Source of the DNA: Rhabdaerophilum calidifontis | GTDB taxonomy: Bacteria > Pseudomonadota > Alphaproteobacteria > Rhizobiales > Beijerinckiaceae | DNA length: 64,000 nt | Reading direction: 5' to 3' | Assembly: GCF_008641065.1 (NCBI RefSeq) | Contig: NZ_VTRS01000001.1 | Span: forward strand, 62,001 to 126,000 | Shown here: positions 31,280 to 40,302 of the stretch, one piece after another | How the letters are laid out: every line of letters starts with the position of its first letter | Position numbering within the stretch: the stretch's first letter is position 1 | Position numbers and translations under genes: made by a program | Notes under the pieces: model-generated | Seen by the model: the letters and a program-made list of their open reading frames with translations, nothing else | Told to the model about the DNA's origin: nothing | Databases searched by the model: none

Positions 31280-31758
31280 CAGCTCAAGCCTGCCTTTTTC
31301 AATCCGAAGGTTTCGTCCTTCGAGCCCGGCACCATCCGGAAGGCGACGGCGCCGCGGTTCCAACCGTTGATGGCGATGATCGAGAACGTCAAGTCCACGA
31401 TTTCCGCCTCGGAGAAGGCCTCGCGCGCGCGGGCATAGAGATCGTCCGGGATCCCGCCCGGCGGCAGCTGGGTCACGGCTTCGGTCCATTCCAGCGCCGC
31501 GCGCTCGCGGGCGGAGAACAGGGGCGATTCCCGCCAGACCGCGATGTGGTGCAGGCGCAGTTCGCGCTCGCCCGAGATCTTGGCCTCCTTGATATGCATG
31601 TCGACCCAGAATGCGCAGCCATTGAGCTGCGAAGCGCGGATATCGACGAGATGGCGCAGTTCAGCCTCGATGGAGGCGCCATGCGCCGCCAGGGTGAACT
31701 GGTAGAAGGCCTGGGTCAGTTTCGGCGCGACGGTGAGGTAATCGAGGCGGTTGGACAT
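31279..31758 (-). CDS. Carboxymuconolactone decarboxylase (AhpD-like) family protein
   Basis: A 159-residue alpha-helical protein of the AhpD/CMD superfamily, peroxidase-like in most cases. The redox site region reads NGCAFWVDMH: C48 and H55 are kept, but the second cysteine of the usual CxxC is tryptophan (W51). It may therefore lack disulfide chemistry or use a partner thiol. The family segment SPLFSARERAALEWTEAVT follows. It is first in a two-gene unit with the Rrf2 regulator and has a well-defined promoter. It is not PcaC, which is encoded separately in the window. Confidence 0.88.
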   Translation of the reverse strand: MSNRLDYLTVAPKLTQAFYQFTLAAHGASIEAELRHLVDIRASQLNGCAFWVDMHIKEAKISGERELRLHHIAVWRESPLFSARERAALEWTEAVTQLPPGGIPDDLYARAREAFSEAEIVDLTFSIIAINGWNRGAVAFRMVPGSKDETFGLKKAGLS

Positions 31759-31778
31759 GGCGATTTCCTGGATCGGGG

Positions 31779-31828
31779 CTTAATTCGGATAATTAGTATC
31801 TACAAGGATGTTTGATATCCGAATTAAG
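31779..31828. promoter_or_regulatory. Perfect 13-bp inverted repeat operator of the AhpD-like/Rrf2 operon
   Basis: CTTAATTCGGATA (31779-31791) and TATCCGAATTAAG (31816-31828) are exact inverted copies 24 bases apart. The distal arm covers the spacer and edge of the -10 box, and the proximal arm lies just downstream of the expected transcription start. The left arm with its flank also forms a local TAATT-CGGAT-AATTA dyad. Likely target of the co-encoded Rrf2 protein. Confidence 0.65.
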
Positions 31829-31840
31829 AGCACGAGTCAA
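31812..31840 (-). promoter_or_regulatory. Promoter of the AhpD-like/Rrf2 operon
   Basis: On the minus strand TTGACT (31840-31835) and TATCAA (31817-31812) are 17 bases apart, a good sigma-70 match. It starts about 55 bases before the first gene and overlaps one arm of the inverted repeat. Confidence 0.6.
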
Positions 31841-31942
31841 CGCTCCTCTCGCGTCATTACCTCCCCGCGGCCTGGCAGGGCGCGCGGAAGCGGGCGGACA
31901 GCGGATGATCTCGGGAGGGGGGAGGCGGGGCGGCCGGCCCGG

Positions 31943-32656
31943 TCAGACGCGGCGGAAGCGGAAATAGCCGGGCACGCGGCCCTCACGCAGCGCTTTTTCC
32001 TCGTAGCGCGTGCGGTGCAAATCCGGCCATGGCCGGCGCCAATCCTCGGCGGTCCGCGCCGTCCAGACGAGCCCGTCCTGCCGCGCGATTCGGGCCAGGG
32101 TCCAGCCGGCATAATCGTCGATATCGGTGGCGAACCGGAATTCGCCGCCGGGCTTCAGCACCCGCGCCAGCGCGGCGAGGAAAGCCTCGTCAACGATCCG
32201 GCGCTTGCGCTGCCGCCGCTTCGGCCAGGGATCGGGATAGAGAAGATAGACCCGGTCGAGGGCACCGTCGGGCAGGGCGGCGAGCACGTCGCGGCCATCG
32301 CCGCGCAGCAGCCGGACATTCGTCAATCCGCGCGTCTCGATGGCGGCAAGCAGCTTGGCGACGCCGTTGAGAAAAGGTTCGACGCCGAGAAAGCCGGTAT
32401 CCGGCTCGGCCTCGGCACGGGCGGCGAGATGCTCGCCGCCGCCGAAGCCGATCTCCAGCACCAGGCGTTCCGGCCGTATCGGGAAGAGGGCGGCGGGATC
32501 GGGCGTCAGGGCCGCGAGGTCGAGCGAGACCTGCGGCAGCAGCGTGTCGATCCGCGCTGCCTGCGCCGCGCGCAGCGCCTTGCCCTTCGATCGCCCGTAA
32601 AGCTGGCGGCGGGGCGCCCGTTCCGGATCCCCGCCGTCCTGTCCGTCAGCGCCCAT
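31943..32656 (-). CDS. trmB: tRNA (guanine-N7-)-methyltransferase
   Basis: Methylates G46 of tRNAs using S-adenosylmethionine. The 237-residue protein has the SAM-binding LEIGFGGGEHL motif, the TrmB-specific YLLYPDPWPKRR word and a C-terminal TRYEEKAL segment that contacts the variable loop. It lies 33 bases downstream of metK, the SAM synthetase gene, an arrangement conserved in alphaproteobacteria. Confidence 0.95.
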   Translation of the reverse strand: MGADGQDGGDPERAPRRQLYGRSKGKALRAAQAARIDTLLPQVSLDLAALTPDPAALFPIRPERLVLEIGFGGGEHLAARAEAEPDTGFLGVEPFLNGVAKLLAAIETRGLTNVRLLRGDGRDVLAALPDGALDRVYLLYPDPWPKRRQRKRRIVDEAFLAALARVLKPGGEFRFATDIDDYAGWTLARIARQDGLVWTARTAEDWRRPWPDLHRTRYEEKALREGRVPGYFRFRRV

Positions 32657-32689
32657 GGCGAGAAAACCCGCCGAGCCGCCCGCCGCGCG

Positions 32690-33901
32690 TCACGCAACCG
32701 CCTTCTTGATCGCCTGCGCGAGATCCGTGCGCTCCCAGGAGAAGCCGCCGTCGCGCGCCGGCTTGCGGCCGAAATGGCCATAGGCCGAGGTGCGGGCATA
32801 GATCGGCTTGTTGAGGCCGAGATGCGTGCGGATGCCGCGCGGCGAGAGATCCATGATCTGCGGCAGCACGGCCTCCAGCTTCGCCTCGTCCGCCTTGCCC
32901 TTGCCGGTGCCATGCAGGTCGACATAGACCGAGAGCGGCTTGGCGACGCCGATCGCATAGGAGAGCTGGATCGTGCAGCGATCGGCGAGGCCGGCGGCGA
33001 CGACATTCTTCGCGAGATAGCGCGCGGCATAGGCCGCCGAGCGGTCGACCTTGGTCGGATCCTTGCCCGAGAAGGCGCCGCCGCCATGCGGCGCCGCGCC
33101 GCCATAGGTGTCCACGATGATCTTGCGGCCGGTGAGGCCGGCATCGCCGTCCGGCCCGCCGATCACGAAGGCGCCGGTCGGGTTGACGTGCCAGACCGTG
33201 TCCTTGCCGATCCAGCCTTCCGGCAGCGTCTCGCGGATCACCGGCTCGACGATCTTGCGGATATCGGCGGAGGTCAGCGTGCTGTCGAGGTGCTGGGTCG
33301 AGAGCACGATCTGCGTCACGCCGACCGGGCGGCCGTTCTCGTATTTCACCGTGACCTGGCTCTTGGCATCGGGGCCGAGGACGCCGCAGCCCTTCTCGCC
33401 GGCCTTGCGCGCGGCGGTGAGGTTCTCGAGAATCTTGTGGGAGTAATAGATCGGCGCCGGCATCAATTCCGGCGTCTCGCGGCAGGCATAGCCGAACATG
33501 ATGCCCTGGTCGCCGGCGCCCTCGTCCTTGTTGCCGCTTGCATCGACACCTTGCGCGATATGCGCGGATTGCGGATGCAGCAGCACCTCGATCTTGGCCT
33601 TCTTCCAGTGGAAGCCGTCCTGCTCGTAGCCGATGGCGCGGATCGCCTTGCGGGCGGCGGACTTGACCTTCGACTTCATCGCCTTGTCGTCGAGCGAGGT
33701 GCGGACCTCGCCGGCTATCACGACGCGATTGGTCGTGGCCAGCGTCTCGCAGGCGACGCGCACCTGGGCCGGATCCATGCCGGCCTTCGCGGCTTCGCGG
33801 AAGAAGAGATCGACCACCTCGTCCGAAATGCGGTCGCAGACCTTGTCCGGATGACCTTCCGAGACGGATTCGGACGTGAAGAGATACGAGGTGCGCGCCA
33901 C
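32690..33901 (-). CDS. metK: S-adenosylmethionine synthetase
   Basis: Makes SAM from methionine and ATP. The 403-residue protein shows [11 protein letters not shown] at the N-terminus, the [12 protein letters not shown] block and the P-loop-like [19 protein letters not shown] region. Start is GTG 33901, supported by AAGGAG six bases upstream; the longest frame adds 42 residues of non-family sequence. trmB, a SAM user, follows. A short palindrome and weak promoter lie in the 186-base gap upstream; I see no SAM riboswitch. Confidence 0.96.
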   Translation of the reverse strand: MARTSYLFTSESVSEGHPDKVCDRISDEVVDLFFREAAKAGMDPAQVRVACETLATTNRVVIAGEVRTSLDDKAMKSKVKSAARKAIRAIGYEQDGFHWKKAKIEVLLHPQSAHIAQGVDASGNKDEGAGDQGIMFGYACRETPELMPAPIYYSHKILENLTAARKAGEKGCGVLGPDAKSQVTVKYENGRPVGVTQIVLSTQHLDSTLTSADIRKIVEPVIRETLPEGWIGKDTVWHVNPTGAFVIGGPDGDAGLTGRKIIVDTYGGAAPHGGGAFSGKDPTKVDRSAAYAARYLAKNVVAAGLADRCTIQLSYAIGVAKPLSVYVDLHGTGKGKADEAKLEAVLPQIMDLSPRGIRTHLGLNKPIYARTSAYGHFGRKPARDGGFSWERTDLAQAIKKAVA

Positions 33902-33973
33902 GTGCTGCTCCTTGGATGATATGCGAACCGCGACCGCCGCCGGATTCGGCGCGGCCCTGATCGCCGGGCGCGT

Positions 33974-34002
33974 CTCTAAGCGCAGCGGGTCGGCGCGGTC
34001 AA
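33974..34002 (-). promoter_or_regulatory. Weak candidate promoter for metK
   Basis: On the minus strand TTGACC (34002-33997) and TTAGAG (33979-33974) are 17 bases apart, about 75 bases before the metK GTG. The -10 element is poor. Confidence 0.25.
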
Positions 34003-34010
34003 GCGTTTCA

Positions 34011-34024
34011 TCGAACAAGTTCGA
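34011..34024. repeat. Palindrome upstream of metK
   Basis: TCGAAC and GTTCGA flank two bases, directly upstream of the candidate metK -35 box and downstream of the Xre-type regulator gene. Candidate operator; the GAAC-N2-GTTC spacing does not fit known LexA boxes. Confidence 0.4.
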
Positions 34025-34087
34025 CAAAAAGAACGCAAAATGCGCGAAAACAAACGCATGCGTGGCGGAAAGGCCCTGATTCGCCGA

Positions 34088-34522
34088 TCAGGCCTTGCGC
34101 TGACCCTCAACCAGAGTCGTCACCAGATCGACCACGCGCCGGCGCACCTTGGGATCCTCGATCGAGGCGAAGGCGCGCGCCAGCGCCACGCCCTCGGGGG
34201 TCGAGAAGATGTCGGCCGTGTAATCCGCCTGGCTGTTCTCGGCGAAGCCGGAGGCCATCGCAAGCCCCTCGTCGCGCGGGGCGCCGTCAAAAAAGAACGA
34301 GACCGGCACGCCAAGCACCTGCGCGATGTTCTGCATGCGGCTGGCGCTGATCCGGTTCGTGCCCTTTTCGTATTTCTGGATCTGCTGGAAGGTGACGCCC
34401 AGCGCCTCGCCCAGCTTTTCCTGGCTCATGCCGACGGTGATGCGCCGCATGCGCACGCGGCTCCCGACATGCCTGTCGACGGGGCTGGGGGCTTTCTTCA
34501 TCAGGTTATCTTCCGCTGCCAT
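34088..34522 (-). CDS. Xre-family helix-turn-helix regulator
   Basis: A 144-residue protein with a Cro/C1-type HTH (about residues 17-75, RMRRITVGMSQEKLGEALGV then FQQIQKYEKGTNRI) and a C-terminal part of unknown function (about 85-144) ending in a VRRRVVDLVTTLVEG helix. This type of regulator stands between lnt and metK in many alphaproteobacteria, and relatives have been linked to acid or stress responses, but its targets here are unknown. The nearby palindrome at 34011-34024 could be a site for it. Confidence 0.9.
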   Translation of the reverse strand: MAAEDNLMKKAPSPVDRHVGSRVRMRRITVGMSQEKLGEALGVTFQQIQKYEKGTNRISASRMQNIAQVLGVPVSFFFDGAPRDEGLAMASGFAENSQADYTADIFSTPEGVALARAFASIEDPKVRRRVVDLVTTLVEGQRKA

Positions 34523-34605
34523 CGGTCAGAGGCTCCCTCGTCCTGTCGTGGCGAGCGACCGGATCGGATCCGGCCCTGACCTGCTCACGAATCGGTTCCA
34601 CGCTG

Positions 34606-36246
34606 TCATCGCCATTTTCTGCCAGAAAGCCCGAGAACGGCAAGAAGAATCATAACGGTAGCGAAACCAAATCCGGACAATCGCCGCTGAACCGTGCCGG
34701 AAAGGCTAGCCGGAAGCGGCGCGTCCAGGACATCCGCGATTCCGAGCGGCAATTGCGCGATGGTTCGTCCATAGGGATCGAACACGGCCGAAATACCGCT
34801 ATTGGCGGCGCGGATCAGCGGACGTCCGAATTCGATCGCCCGCAATCGCGCCTGGGCCACATGCTGGAACGGGCCGAACGTATAGCCGAACCAGGCATCG
34901 TTTGTCACATTGATAAACGGGCCGTCTCCGGTATCCCCGGCGATCTCCGCCGGGAAAATCACCTCGTAGCAGATGAGCGGCGTCACGCCCGGCAGGCCCG
35001 GAACGGCGAGCGCGCGACGCCCGGCGCCGGGCGTGAAACCGCCGATCTCCCGGACGAATTCACGCAGGCCGAGCCGGCGCAGAAGCCCCTCCGCCGGCAG
35101 GAACTCGCCGAAGGGCACGAGATGGACCTTGTCGTATCCCGCCACGATCCCGGTGCGGTCGAGAACCTGCAGCGCATTGAAGAAGCGGATGGGCCGAGAA
35201 TCATCGCCGGTCGCTTCCGCCCGCACCGCGCCGGTCACCAGCACCGTGCCGGCGGACAGGAAGCGGCGGATCGCCTCGATAGCGCGCGGATTCCGCTCGA
35301 GCACGAAGGGAAACGGCGATTCGGGCCAGATCAGATGCGTCACATCCGCGATGCCCGCGGCATGCGCGCCCTTGGCGCGATCGCTCAGCGTGAAGAACCG
35401 GGCGAGAAGCGCATCGCCGTCCGGCAGCGCGAGGCGGGCATCCTGCGGAATATTCGGCTGCATGATCCTGATCTTGACGCCCGAGACCAGGGGCAGCCGT
35501 TCGAAATCGACCCGTGTTCCGCCCACGGGGTCGAGCCGGACTGCACCGAACAGCGCGATCCCGACCAGGGCTACCGCGGCAAGGCCCGACAGCAGAAAGC
35601 GTGCCGCCAGCCCGCCGCCGCTCACGAGCAGGACCGGCGCGGCGAAGATCGCCACCAGAACCGGGCCCAGCGCCTCCGTGCCGATGACGGAAACGATCTG
35701 CGCCAGAAGCAGATGATTCGCGAAAGCCTGCCCGAACCCGTTCCATGGGAACCCCGTGAACAGGGTGCCGCGCAGCCATTCCGCGGCGCCGAGCCCAGCC
35801 GCAAGCAGCAGGATCCGCGTCGGGCCGGCATGCCAGCCGAGCCGCGCGAGCGCGAGCCCGGCCGCCGGGAACAGCGCCAGCACGGCCGGCAGACCGAGCA
35901 CGCCGAGCGGCATCAGCCACAGGAACTGGTCGCCTCCGGCGATGAAGGCCGCGCCGAGCCACCACAGGCCGGCGACGAAATAGCCGAAGCCGAACCCCCA
36001 GCCCACCAGCGCCGCATCGCGCAACGACAGCAGAAGCCGCCGCCCCTCGCCGTAAACCGAATCGAGGAGCAGCACGAGAACCGGAAAACTCAGCGCATAG
36101 ACCGGAAACGCATCCACCGGCGGCAGTGCAGCCGCAGCCAGCGCGCCGGCGAGCACCGCCAACGCCAGTCGCCTCCAGCCCGCAAGCAGCAGCACGGCGT
36201 CAACCCGCTCGCGCAGCCGCGACGACAGGACATTTCCGCTCGCCAT
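34606..36246 (-). CDS. lnt: Apolipoprotein N-acyltransferase
   Basis: Adds the third acyl chain to the N-terminal cysteine of lipoproteins at the periplasmic face of the inner membrane. The 546-residue protein has about six membrane segments in the first 210 residues, a nitrilase-like domain (about 240-500) and a last helix. The catalytic triad is visible: E309 (WPES), K373 (DKVHLVPFGE) and C426 (ICYEVIF), with spacings close to the E. coli enzyme. ATG 36246 gives the family length; MVYW at 36264 is an alternative. Confidence 0.95.
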   Translation of the reverse strand: MASGNVLSSRLRERVDAVLLLAGWRRLALAVLAGALAAAALPPVDAFPVYALSFPVLVLLLDSVYGEGRRLLLSLRDAALVGWGFGFGYFVAGLWWLGAAFIAGGDQFLWLMPLGVLGLPAVLALFPAAGLALARLGWHAGPTRILLLAAGLGAAEWLRGTLFTGFPWNGFGQAFANHLLLAQIVSVIGTEALGPVLVAIFAAPVLLVSGGGLAARFLLSGLAAVALVGIALFGAVRLDPVGGTRVDFERLPLVSGVKIRIMQPNIPQDARLALPDGDALLARFFTLSDRAKGAHAAGIADVTHLIWPESPFPFVLERNPRAIEAIRRFLSAGTVLVTGAVRAEATGDDSRPIRFFNALQVLDRTGIVAGYDKVHLVPFGEFLPAEGLLRRLGLREFVREIGGFTPGAGRRALAVPGLPGVTPLICYEVIFPAEIAGDTGDGPFINVTNDAWFGYTFGPFQHVAQARLRAIEFGRPLIRAANSGISAVFDPYGRTIAQLPLGIADVLDAPLPASLSGTVQRRLSGFGFATVMILLAVLGLSGRKWR

Positions 36247-36444
36247 AGCAGGCCAATAAACCATTTGCCCCCGCTGGCAGCCGCCGATCGACGCCGCACC
36301 GGAACTCGCGCGCATGCTCCGCGCGCGCGGTCGCCCACCGTTCGAACCGTAATGGAACAGAACTGCTACCGCCCGCGGCCGCGCTTGCAAACCCCTTTTC
36401 GGTCGTGACGGTAAAAACGAGAATGATTCTAGACTATTGCGCCG

Positions 36445-37350
36445 TCACACGCCTTCGCCGGCGATGCGGGAATCGAGGACCTGAAGGCGACGGATCCGTC
36501 GCTGATCGCCCTCGAGAATCACGAATTGCAGCCCGTTCGGCGCGGTCACGGTTTCGCCGGGCTCGGGCACGCGGCCGAGAAAGGCGGTGACATAGCCGCC
36601 GATCGTGCCGATATCCACATCCTCGCCCTCGACCGCAAGGGAAATGCCGAGCCGTTGCTCCACCTCGTCGAGGGGCGCCTGGGCGTTGATCGCAATCCCG
36701 CCGCCCGGAAGCATCTCGATCGCGAGATCCTCGACCACGTCGTGTTCGTCCTCGATGTCGCCGACGATGATCTCGAGAATATCCTCGATCGAGATCAGCC
36801 CGTCGGTCGCGCCGTATTCGTCGATCACCAGCGCCATATGGATGCGCTTGCGCTGCATCTCGAGCAGCAGATCGAGCGCCGGCATGGAACCCGGCGCGAA
36901 CAGCACCGGCCGCACGAGGCCGATTTCGCCGATACGCGCGGCCGGGTCCAGTTCGTCGAGGCGCGCGAACATGTCGCGCAGATGCACCATGCCTTTCGGA
37001 TCGTCGAGCGTCTCCCCGTAGACGGGCAGGCGCGAATGCCCGGCGGAGGTGAAGCGCGCCCGCAGCTCAGCGAGCGTCGCCATCTCGGAGATCGCGATGA
37101 TCGAACCGCGCGGCACCATCACATCCTGTACGCGCTGGCCGCGCGCGTCGAGGATGTTGCGCAGGATGCGCTTCTCCTCGGCGGAGAATTCCGTGGTGTC
37201 CCCGGCCTCGCTCTCGTCGAGCGCATCCTCGAGATCGTCGCGGATCGAGGCCGCGGGGCGCAGCCCGAGCGCGGTCTTGAACCGATCGAGCCAGGATTCG
37301 CGTTCGCGGAGCGAAGCCGATGCGCGTTCGGGGCCGTCCTCCTGGCTCAT
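36445..37350 (-). CDS. corC: CorC/HlyC-type CBS-domain protein
   Basis: The 301-residue protein has two CBS domains (about 75-200, PVYGETLDDPKGMVHLRD and DEYGATDGLISIEDILEEI-like) and the C-terminal CorC_HlyC domain (about 215-295). It lacks the N-terminal membrane CNNM domain, as does E. coli CorC (YbeX). The family is tied to magnesium homeostasis and ribosome/membrane functions. The start overlaps the ybeY stop by 4 bases; phoH-ybeY-corC-lnt is a conserved order. Confidence 0.92.
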   Translation of the reverse strand: MSQEDGPERASASLRERESWLDRFKTALGLRPAASIRDDLEDALDESEAGDTTEFSAEEKRILRNILDARGQRVQDVMVPRGSIIAISEMATLAELRARFTSAGHSRLPVYGETLDDPKGMVHLRDMFARLDELDPAARIGEIGLVRPVLFAPGSMPALDLLLEMQRKRIHMALVIDEYGATDGLISIEDILEIIVGDIEDEHDVVEDLAIEMLPGGGIAINAQAPLDEVEQRLGISLAVEGEDVDIGTIGGYVTAFLGRVPEPGETVTAPNGLQFVILEGDQRRIRRLQVLDSRIAGEGV

Positions 37351-37820
37351 GGCGTGCTCCGCCCGGCATCGGCATAGGGATCGGCATAGCCGAGCCCGGC
37401 CAGGATGCGGATTTCCGCCGCCTCCATCGCGTCGGCCTCCGCCTCCGTCATATGATCATGGCCGAGCAGATGCAGGACGCCGTGCACGACGAGATGCGCG
37501 AGATGCGCGTCGAGGCTCTTGCCCTCGGCCGCAGCCTCGCGGGCGCAGGTCTCGTAGGCGAGCGCGATATCGCCGAGCGCCGGCGCCGGATCGCCCGGCA
37601 CCGGCGCGGCGGGGAAGGAGAGCACGTTGGTCGGCTGGTCCTTGCCGCGGAACGCATGGTTCAGCCCGCGCAGGGCTGCATCATCGGCGAGCAGGACCGA
37701 TACGCCGCCGCGCCGCGCCGATCCGGCGAGCGCGGCGAGCGCCGCCCGTTCGACGAGCGCCTCGGCGCCGGCATGGTCGCGCCAGCCCGCGGCCTCGACG
37801 AGGATCTCGATCTCAGCCAT
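37347..37820 (-). CDS. ybeY: Endoribonuclease YbeY, rRNA maturation factor
   Basis: Zinc-dependent RNase involved in 16S rRNA 3'-end maturation and ribosome quality control. The 157-residue protein has the metal motif HGVLHLLGHDH and the NVLSFPAAP word typical of the family. ATG 37820 gives the normal N-terminus and overlaps the phoH stop by 8 bases; the longer frame adds 18 residues. Its 3' end overlaps corC by 4 bases. Confidence 0.95.
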   Translation of the reverse strand: MAEIEILVEAAGWRDHAGAEALVERAALAALAGSARRGGVSVLLADDAALRGLNHAFRGKDQPTNVLSFPAAPVPGDPAPALGDIALAYETCAREAAAEGKSLDAHLAHLVVHGVLHLLGHDHMTEAEADAMEAAEIRILAGLGYADPYADAGRSTP

Positions 37821-38868
37821 CGCCCGCGCCCGAAGCCTCCTCATAGGCCTGCACGATCCGGCGCACCAGATCATGGCGGACGACGTGCTGATGGCCGAAT
37901 TTCACATGCCCGATGCCCTCGACCTCCTTAAGCAGCGCGATCGCCTCCGCGAAGCCCGAGCGCTGGCCGGAGGGCAGGTCGACCTGCGTCGGATCCCCCG
38001 TGATGATCATCCGCGAGCCCTCGCCGAGACGGGTGAGGAACATCTTCATCTGCATCGAGGACGCGTTCTGCGCCTCGTCGAGCAGGATCAGCGCGTTCGA
38101 GAGCGTGCGGCCGCGCATGAAGGCCAGCGGCGCGACCTCGATCACATTGGTCTGGAGCGCGCGCTCGACGAGGCGCCCCTCCATGAAATCATAGAGCGCG
38201 TCGTAGATCGGCCGCAGATAGGGGTCCACCTTGTCGCGCATGTCGCCGGGCAGGAAGCCGATCTTCTCGCCCGCCTCGACCGCGGGGCGCGACAGGATCA
38301 GCCGTTCGACATGGCCGGCCTCGAGAAGCTGCACCGCATGGCCCACGGCGAGCCAGGTCTTGCCGGTGCCGGCCGGCCCCTCGGCGAAAACAAGCTCGTG
38401 CCGCGCCAGAACACGGAGATAGAGATCCTGCGCGGCGTTGCGCGCCTTGACCGGGCCGCGCTTGCGCGTCACCACCTGCCCGAACCCGGCATAGGCCTCG
38501 CGGCCGCGGGGCTCCGCCGCCGGCCGCGAATCGGGGAACAGGCCGCGCTGGAGCGCCGTCTCCTCGATCGCGCCGTCGATATCGCCGGGCCCGACCACCC
38601 GCCCCTTCCGAACGCCGGCATAGAGGCTCTCGAGCACGCGGCGCGCGTGATCGACCTGCTCGCGCGCGCCCTGGAGCACGATGCGGTTGCCGTTGACATG
38701 CGCCACCACCGAGAGCCGCCGCTCCAGATGCGCGATGTTCTGGTCATAATTGCCGACGAGTAGGCTCGCCGCGCGGTTGTCGTCGAGCGTGATCGCCTCC
38801 TCGACCCCTTCGAGGGAGGCCTGGACGGAGGCCGCGAGGCGCGACGGCTCGCTGAGGCGCAGGGTCAC
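37813..38868 (-). CDS. ybeZ: PhoH-like ATPase (YbeZ)
   Basis: Predicted RNA-associated NTPase that acts with YbeY. The 351-residue protein has an N-terminal KH-like segment (about 30-110) and the PhoH P-loop domain with Walker [10 protein letters not shown] and Walker [13 protein letters not shown]. Start is GTG 38868, overlapping the miaB stop in a GTGA junction; the 3' end overlaps ybeY by 8 bases. The miaB-ybeZ-ybeY-corC-lnt order matches the E. coli cluster. Confidence 0.94.
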   Translation of the reverse strand: MTLRLSEPSRLAASVQASLEGVEEAITLDDNRAASLLVGNYDQNIAHLERRLSVVAHVNGNRIVLQGAREQVDHARRVLESLYAGVRKGRVVGPGDIDGAIEETALQRGLFPDSRPAAEPRGREAYAGFGQVVTRKRGPVKARNAAQDLYLRVLARHELVFAEGPAGTGKTWLAVGHAVQLLEAGHVERLILSRPAVEAGEKIGFLPGDMRDKVDPYLRPIYDALYDFMEGRLVERALQTNVIEVAPLAFMRGRTLSNALILLDEAQNASSMQMKMFLTRLGEGSRMIITGDPTQVDLPSGQRSGFAEAIALLKEVEGIGHVKFGHQHVVRHDLVRRIVQAYEEASGAGDG

Positions 38869-40292
38869 GCGGCTTTTCCTCCGATGCGGCCGAGTCCGGG
38901 CCCGGCGATGCGGCCATGCAGCGAATTCGATGCCAGGGCCGTGATCTCCACCGGCAGGATACGGCCGAGATGATCCGGGACGGCCTCCGGCCCGACCTCG
39001 ACATGCACCGCCTGGAGATAGGGCGACTTGCCGGCAACCTGGCCGGGATGCCGGCCGGGCTTCTCGAACAGCACCTCGACAACGCGCCCGAGCGTGGCGC
39101 GGTTGAAGGCCCCCTGCTGCTGGGCCAGCAGCGCCTGGAGCGCCGCTAGCCGTGCGGATTTCTCCGCCTCCGGCACGTCATCCGGCCCCTCGGCGGATTT
39201 GGTGCCGGGGCGCGGCGAATATTTGAACGAGAAGGCCGAAGCGAAGCCGATCTCGCGCACGAGCGCCATGGTATCCTCGAAATCCGCCTCGGTTTCGCCG
39301 GGAAAGCCGACGATGAAATCCGAGGAGAGCGCGATATCGGGCCGGGCGGCGCGCGTCTCGTCGATGATGCGACGGTAGAAATCGCGGTCGTGCCGGCGGT
39401 TCATCGCCTTGAGGATCCGGTCGGAGCCGCTCTGCACCGGCAGGTGCAGGTAGGGCATCAGCTTCGGATTGTCGCGATGCGCGGCGATCAGCGCGGCATC
39501 CATGTCGCGCGGGTGGCTGGTGGCGTAGCGAAGCCGGTCGAGTCCGTCGATTTCCGCCAGCTCCGCGATGAGGCGCGCAAGGCCGGCCGCGCCGCCCTGT
39601 CCGTCATCGCCGTGATAGGCGTTGACGTTCTGGCCGATCAGCGTGATCTCGCGGATGCCCGCGGCCGCCATCGCCCGCGCCTCGTCGCGAAGCGCCGCCA
39701 CCGGCCGCGACATCTCGGCGCCGCGCGTGAAGGGCACGACACAGAAGGCGCAGAACTTGTCGCACCCCTCCTGCACGGTGAGGAAGGCCGTGGGGCCGCG
39801 CGTCGCGAGGCGCCGGCGGTCCGGCGCCGGCAGATGCGCGAACTTGTCCTCCTCGGGAAATTCGGTATCGATCGCCTTGCCGGCACGCGAAGCGGCCAGA
39901 AGCGCCGGCAGGCGATGATAGCTCTGCGGCCCGACGACGATATCGACATCGCGCTGGCGGCGGATGATCTCCGCGCCCTCCGCCTGGGCGACGCAACCCG
40001 CAACCGCGATCCGCATGTCCGGCCGACCGGCGCGCTTCATCGCGCTCAGCCGGCCGAGTTCGGAATAGACCTTCTCGGCCGCCTTCTCGCGGATATGGCA
40101 GGTGTTGAGAATGACGAGATCCGCCTCGTCCGGCGCATCCACCTCGGCATAGCCCTCGCCGGCGAGCAGATCAGCCATCCGCTCGGCGTCGTGCACATTC
40201 ATCTGGCAGCCATAGGACTTGATATGCACGCGGCGCGGCGCGGCAGTCCCGCGCAGGGCAGCATTTCCGGCTTTGGAGGAGCGATCGACCAT
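38865..40292 (-). CDS. miaB: tRNA-2-methylthio-N6-dimethylallyladenosine synthase
   Basis: Radical-SAM methylthiotransferase that modifies A37 of tRNAs. The 475-residue protein has the UPF0004 N-terminal domain with three cluster cysteines (GCQMN, LNTCHI, AGCVAQ), the radical-SAM CDKFCAFC motif and a C-terminal TRAM domain. Length and motifs fit MiaB rather than RimO. The gene starts 10 bases after plsC and couples to ybeZ. Confidence 0.95.
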   Translation of the reverse strand: MVDRSSKAGNAALRGTAAPRRVHIKSYGCQMNVHDAERMADLLAGEGYAEVDAPDEADLVILNTCHIREKAAEKVYSELGRLSAMKRAGRPDMRIAVAGCVAQAEGAEIIRRQRDVDIVVGPQSYHRLPALLAASRAGKAIDTEFPEEDKFAHLPAPDRRRLATRGPTAFLTVQEGCDKFCAFCVVPFTRGAEMSRPVAALRDEARAMAAAGIREITLIGQNVNAYHGDDGQGGAAGLARLIAELAEIDGLDRLRYATSHPRDMDAALIAAHRDNPKLMPYLHLPVQSGSDRILKAMNRRHDRDFYRRIIDETRAARPDIALSSDFIVGFPGETEADFEDTMALVREIGFASAFSFKYSPRPGTKSAEGPDDVPEAEKSARLAALQALLAQQQGAFNRATLGRVVEVLFEKPGRHPGQVAGKSPYLQAVHVEVGPEAVPDHLGRILPVEITALASNSLHGRIAGPGLGRIGGKAA

Positions 40293-40302
40293 TTGCCCCT
40301 CT

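Noticed and set aside
31808-33919. A 703-codon open frame antisense to trmB and metK
   Set aside because: Overlaps two unmistakable genes and shows only Arg/Asp/Ala-rich shadow sequence.
34013-34034. GAAC/GTTC words upstream of metK as LexA boxes
   Set aside because: Alphaproteobacterial LexA needs GTTC-N7-GTTC; spacings here are 2, 8 and 14 bases.
33902-34087. Possible SAM riboswitch before metK
   Set aside because: I could not find the conserved core or pseudoknot pattern of SAM-I or SAM-II; an Infernal search would be decisive.
36420-36430. AGAATGATTCT palindrome downstream of corC
   Set aside because: Only one half resembles a Fur-box repeat, and the site follows a stop codon; too short to call.
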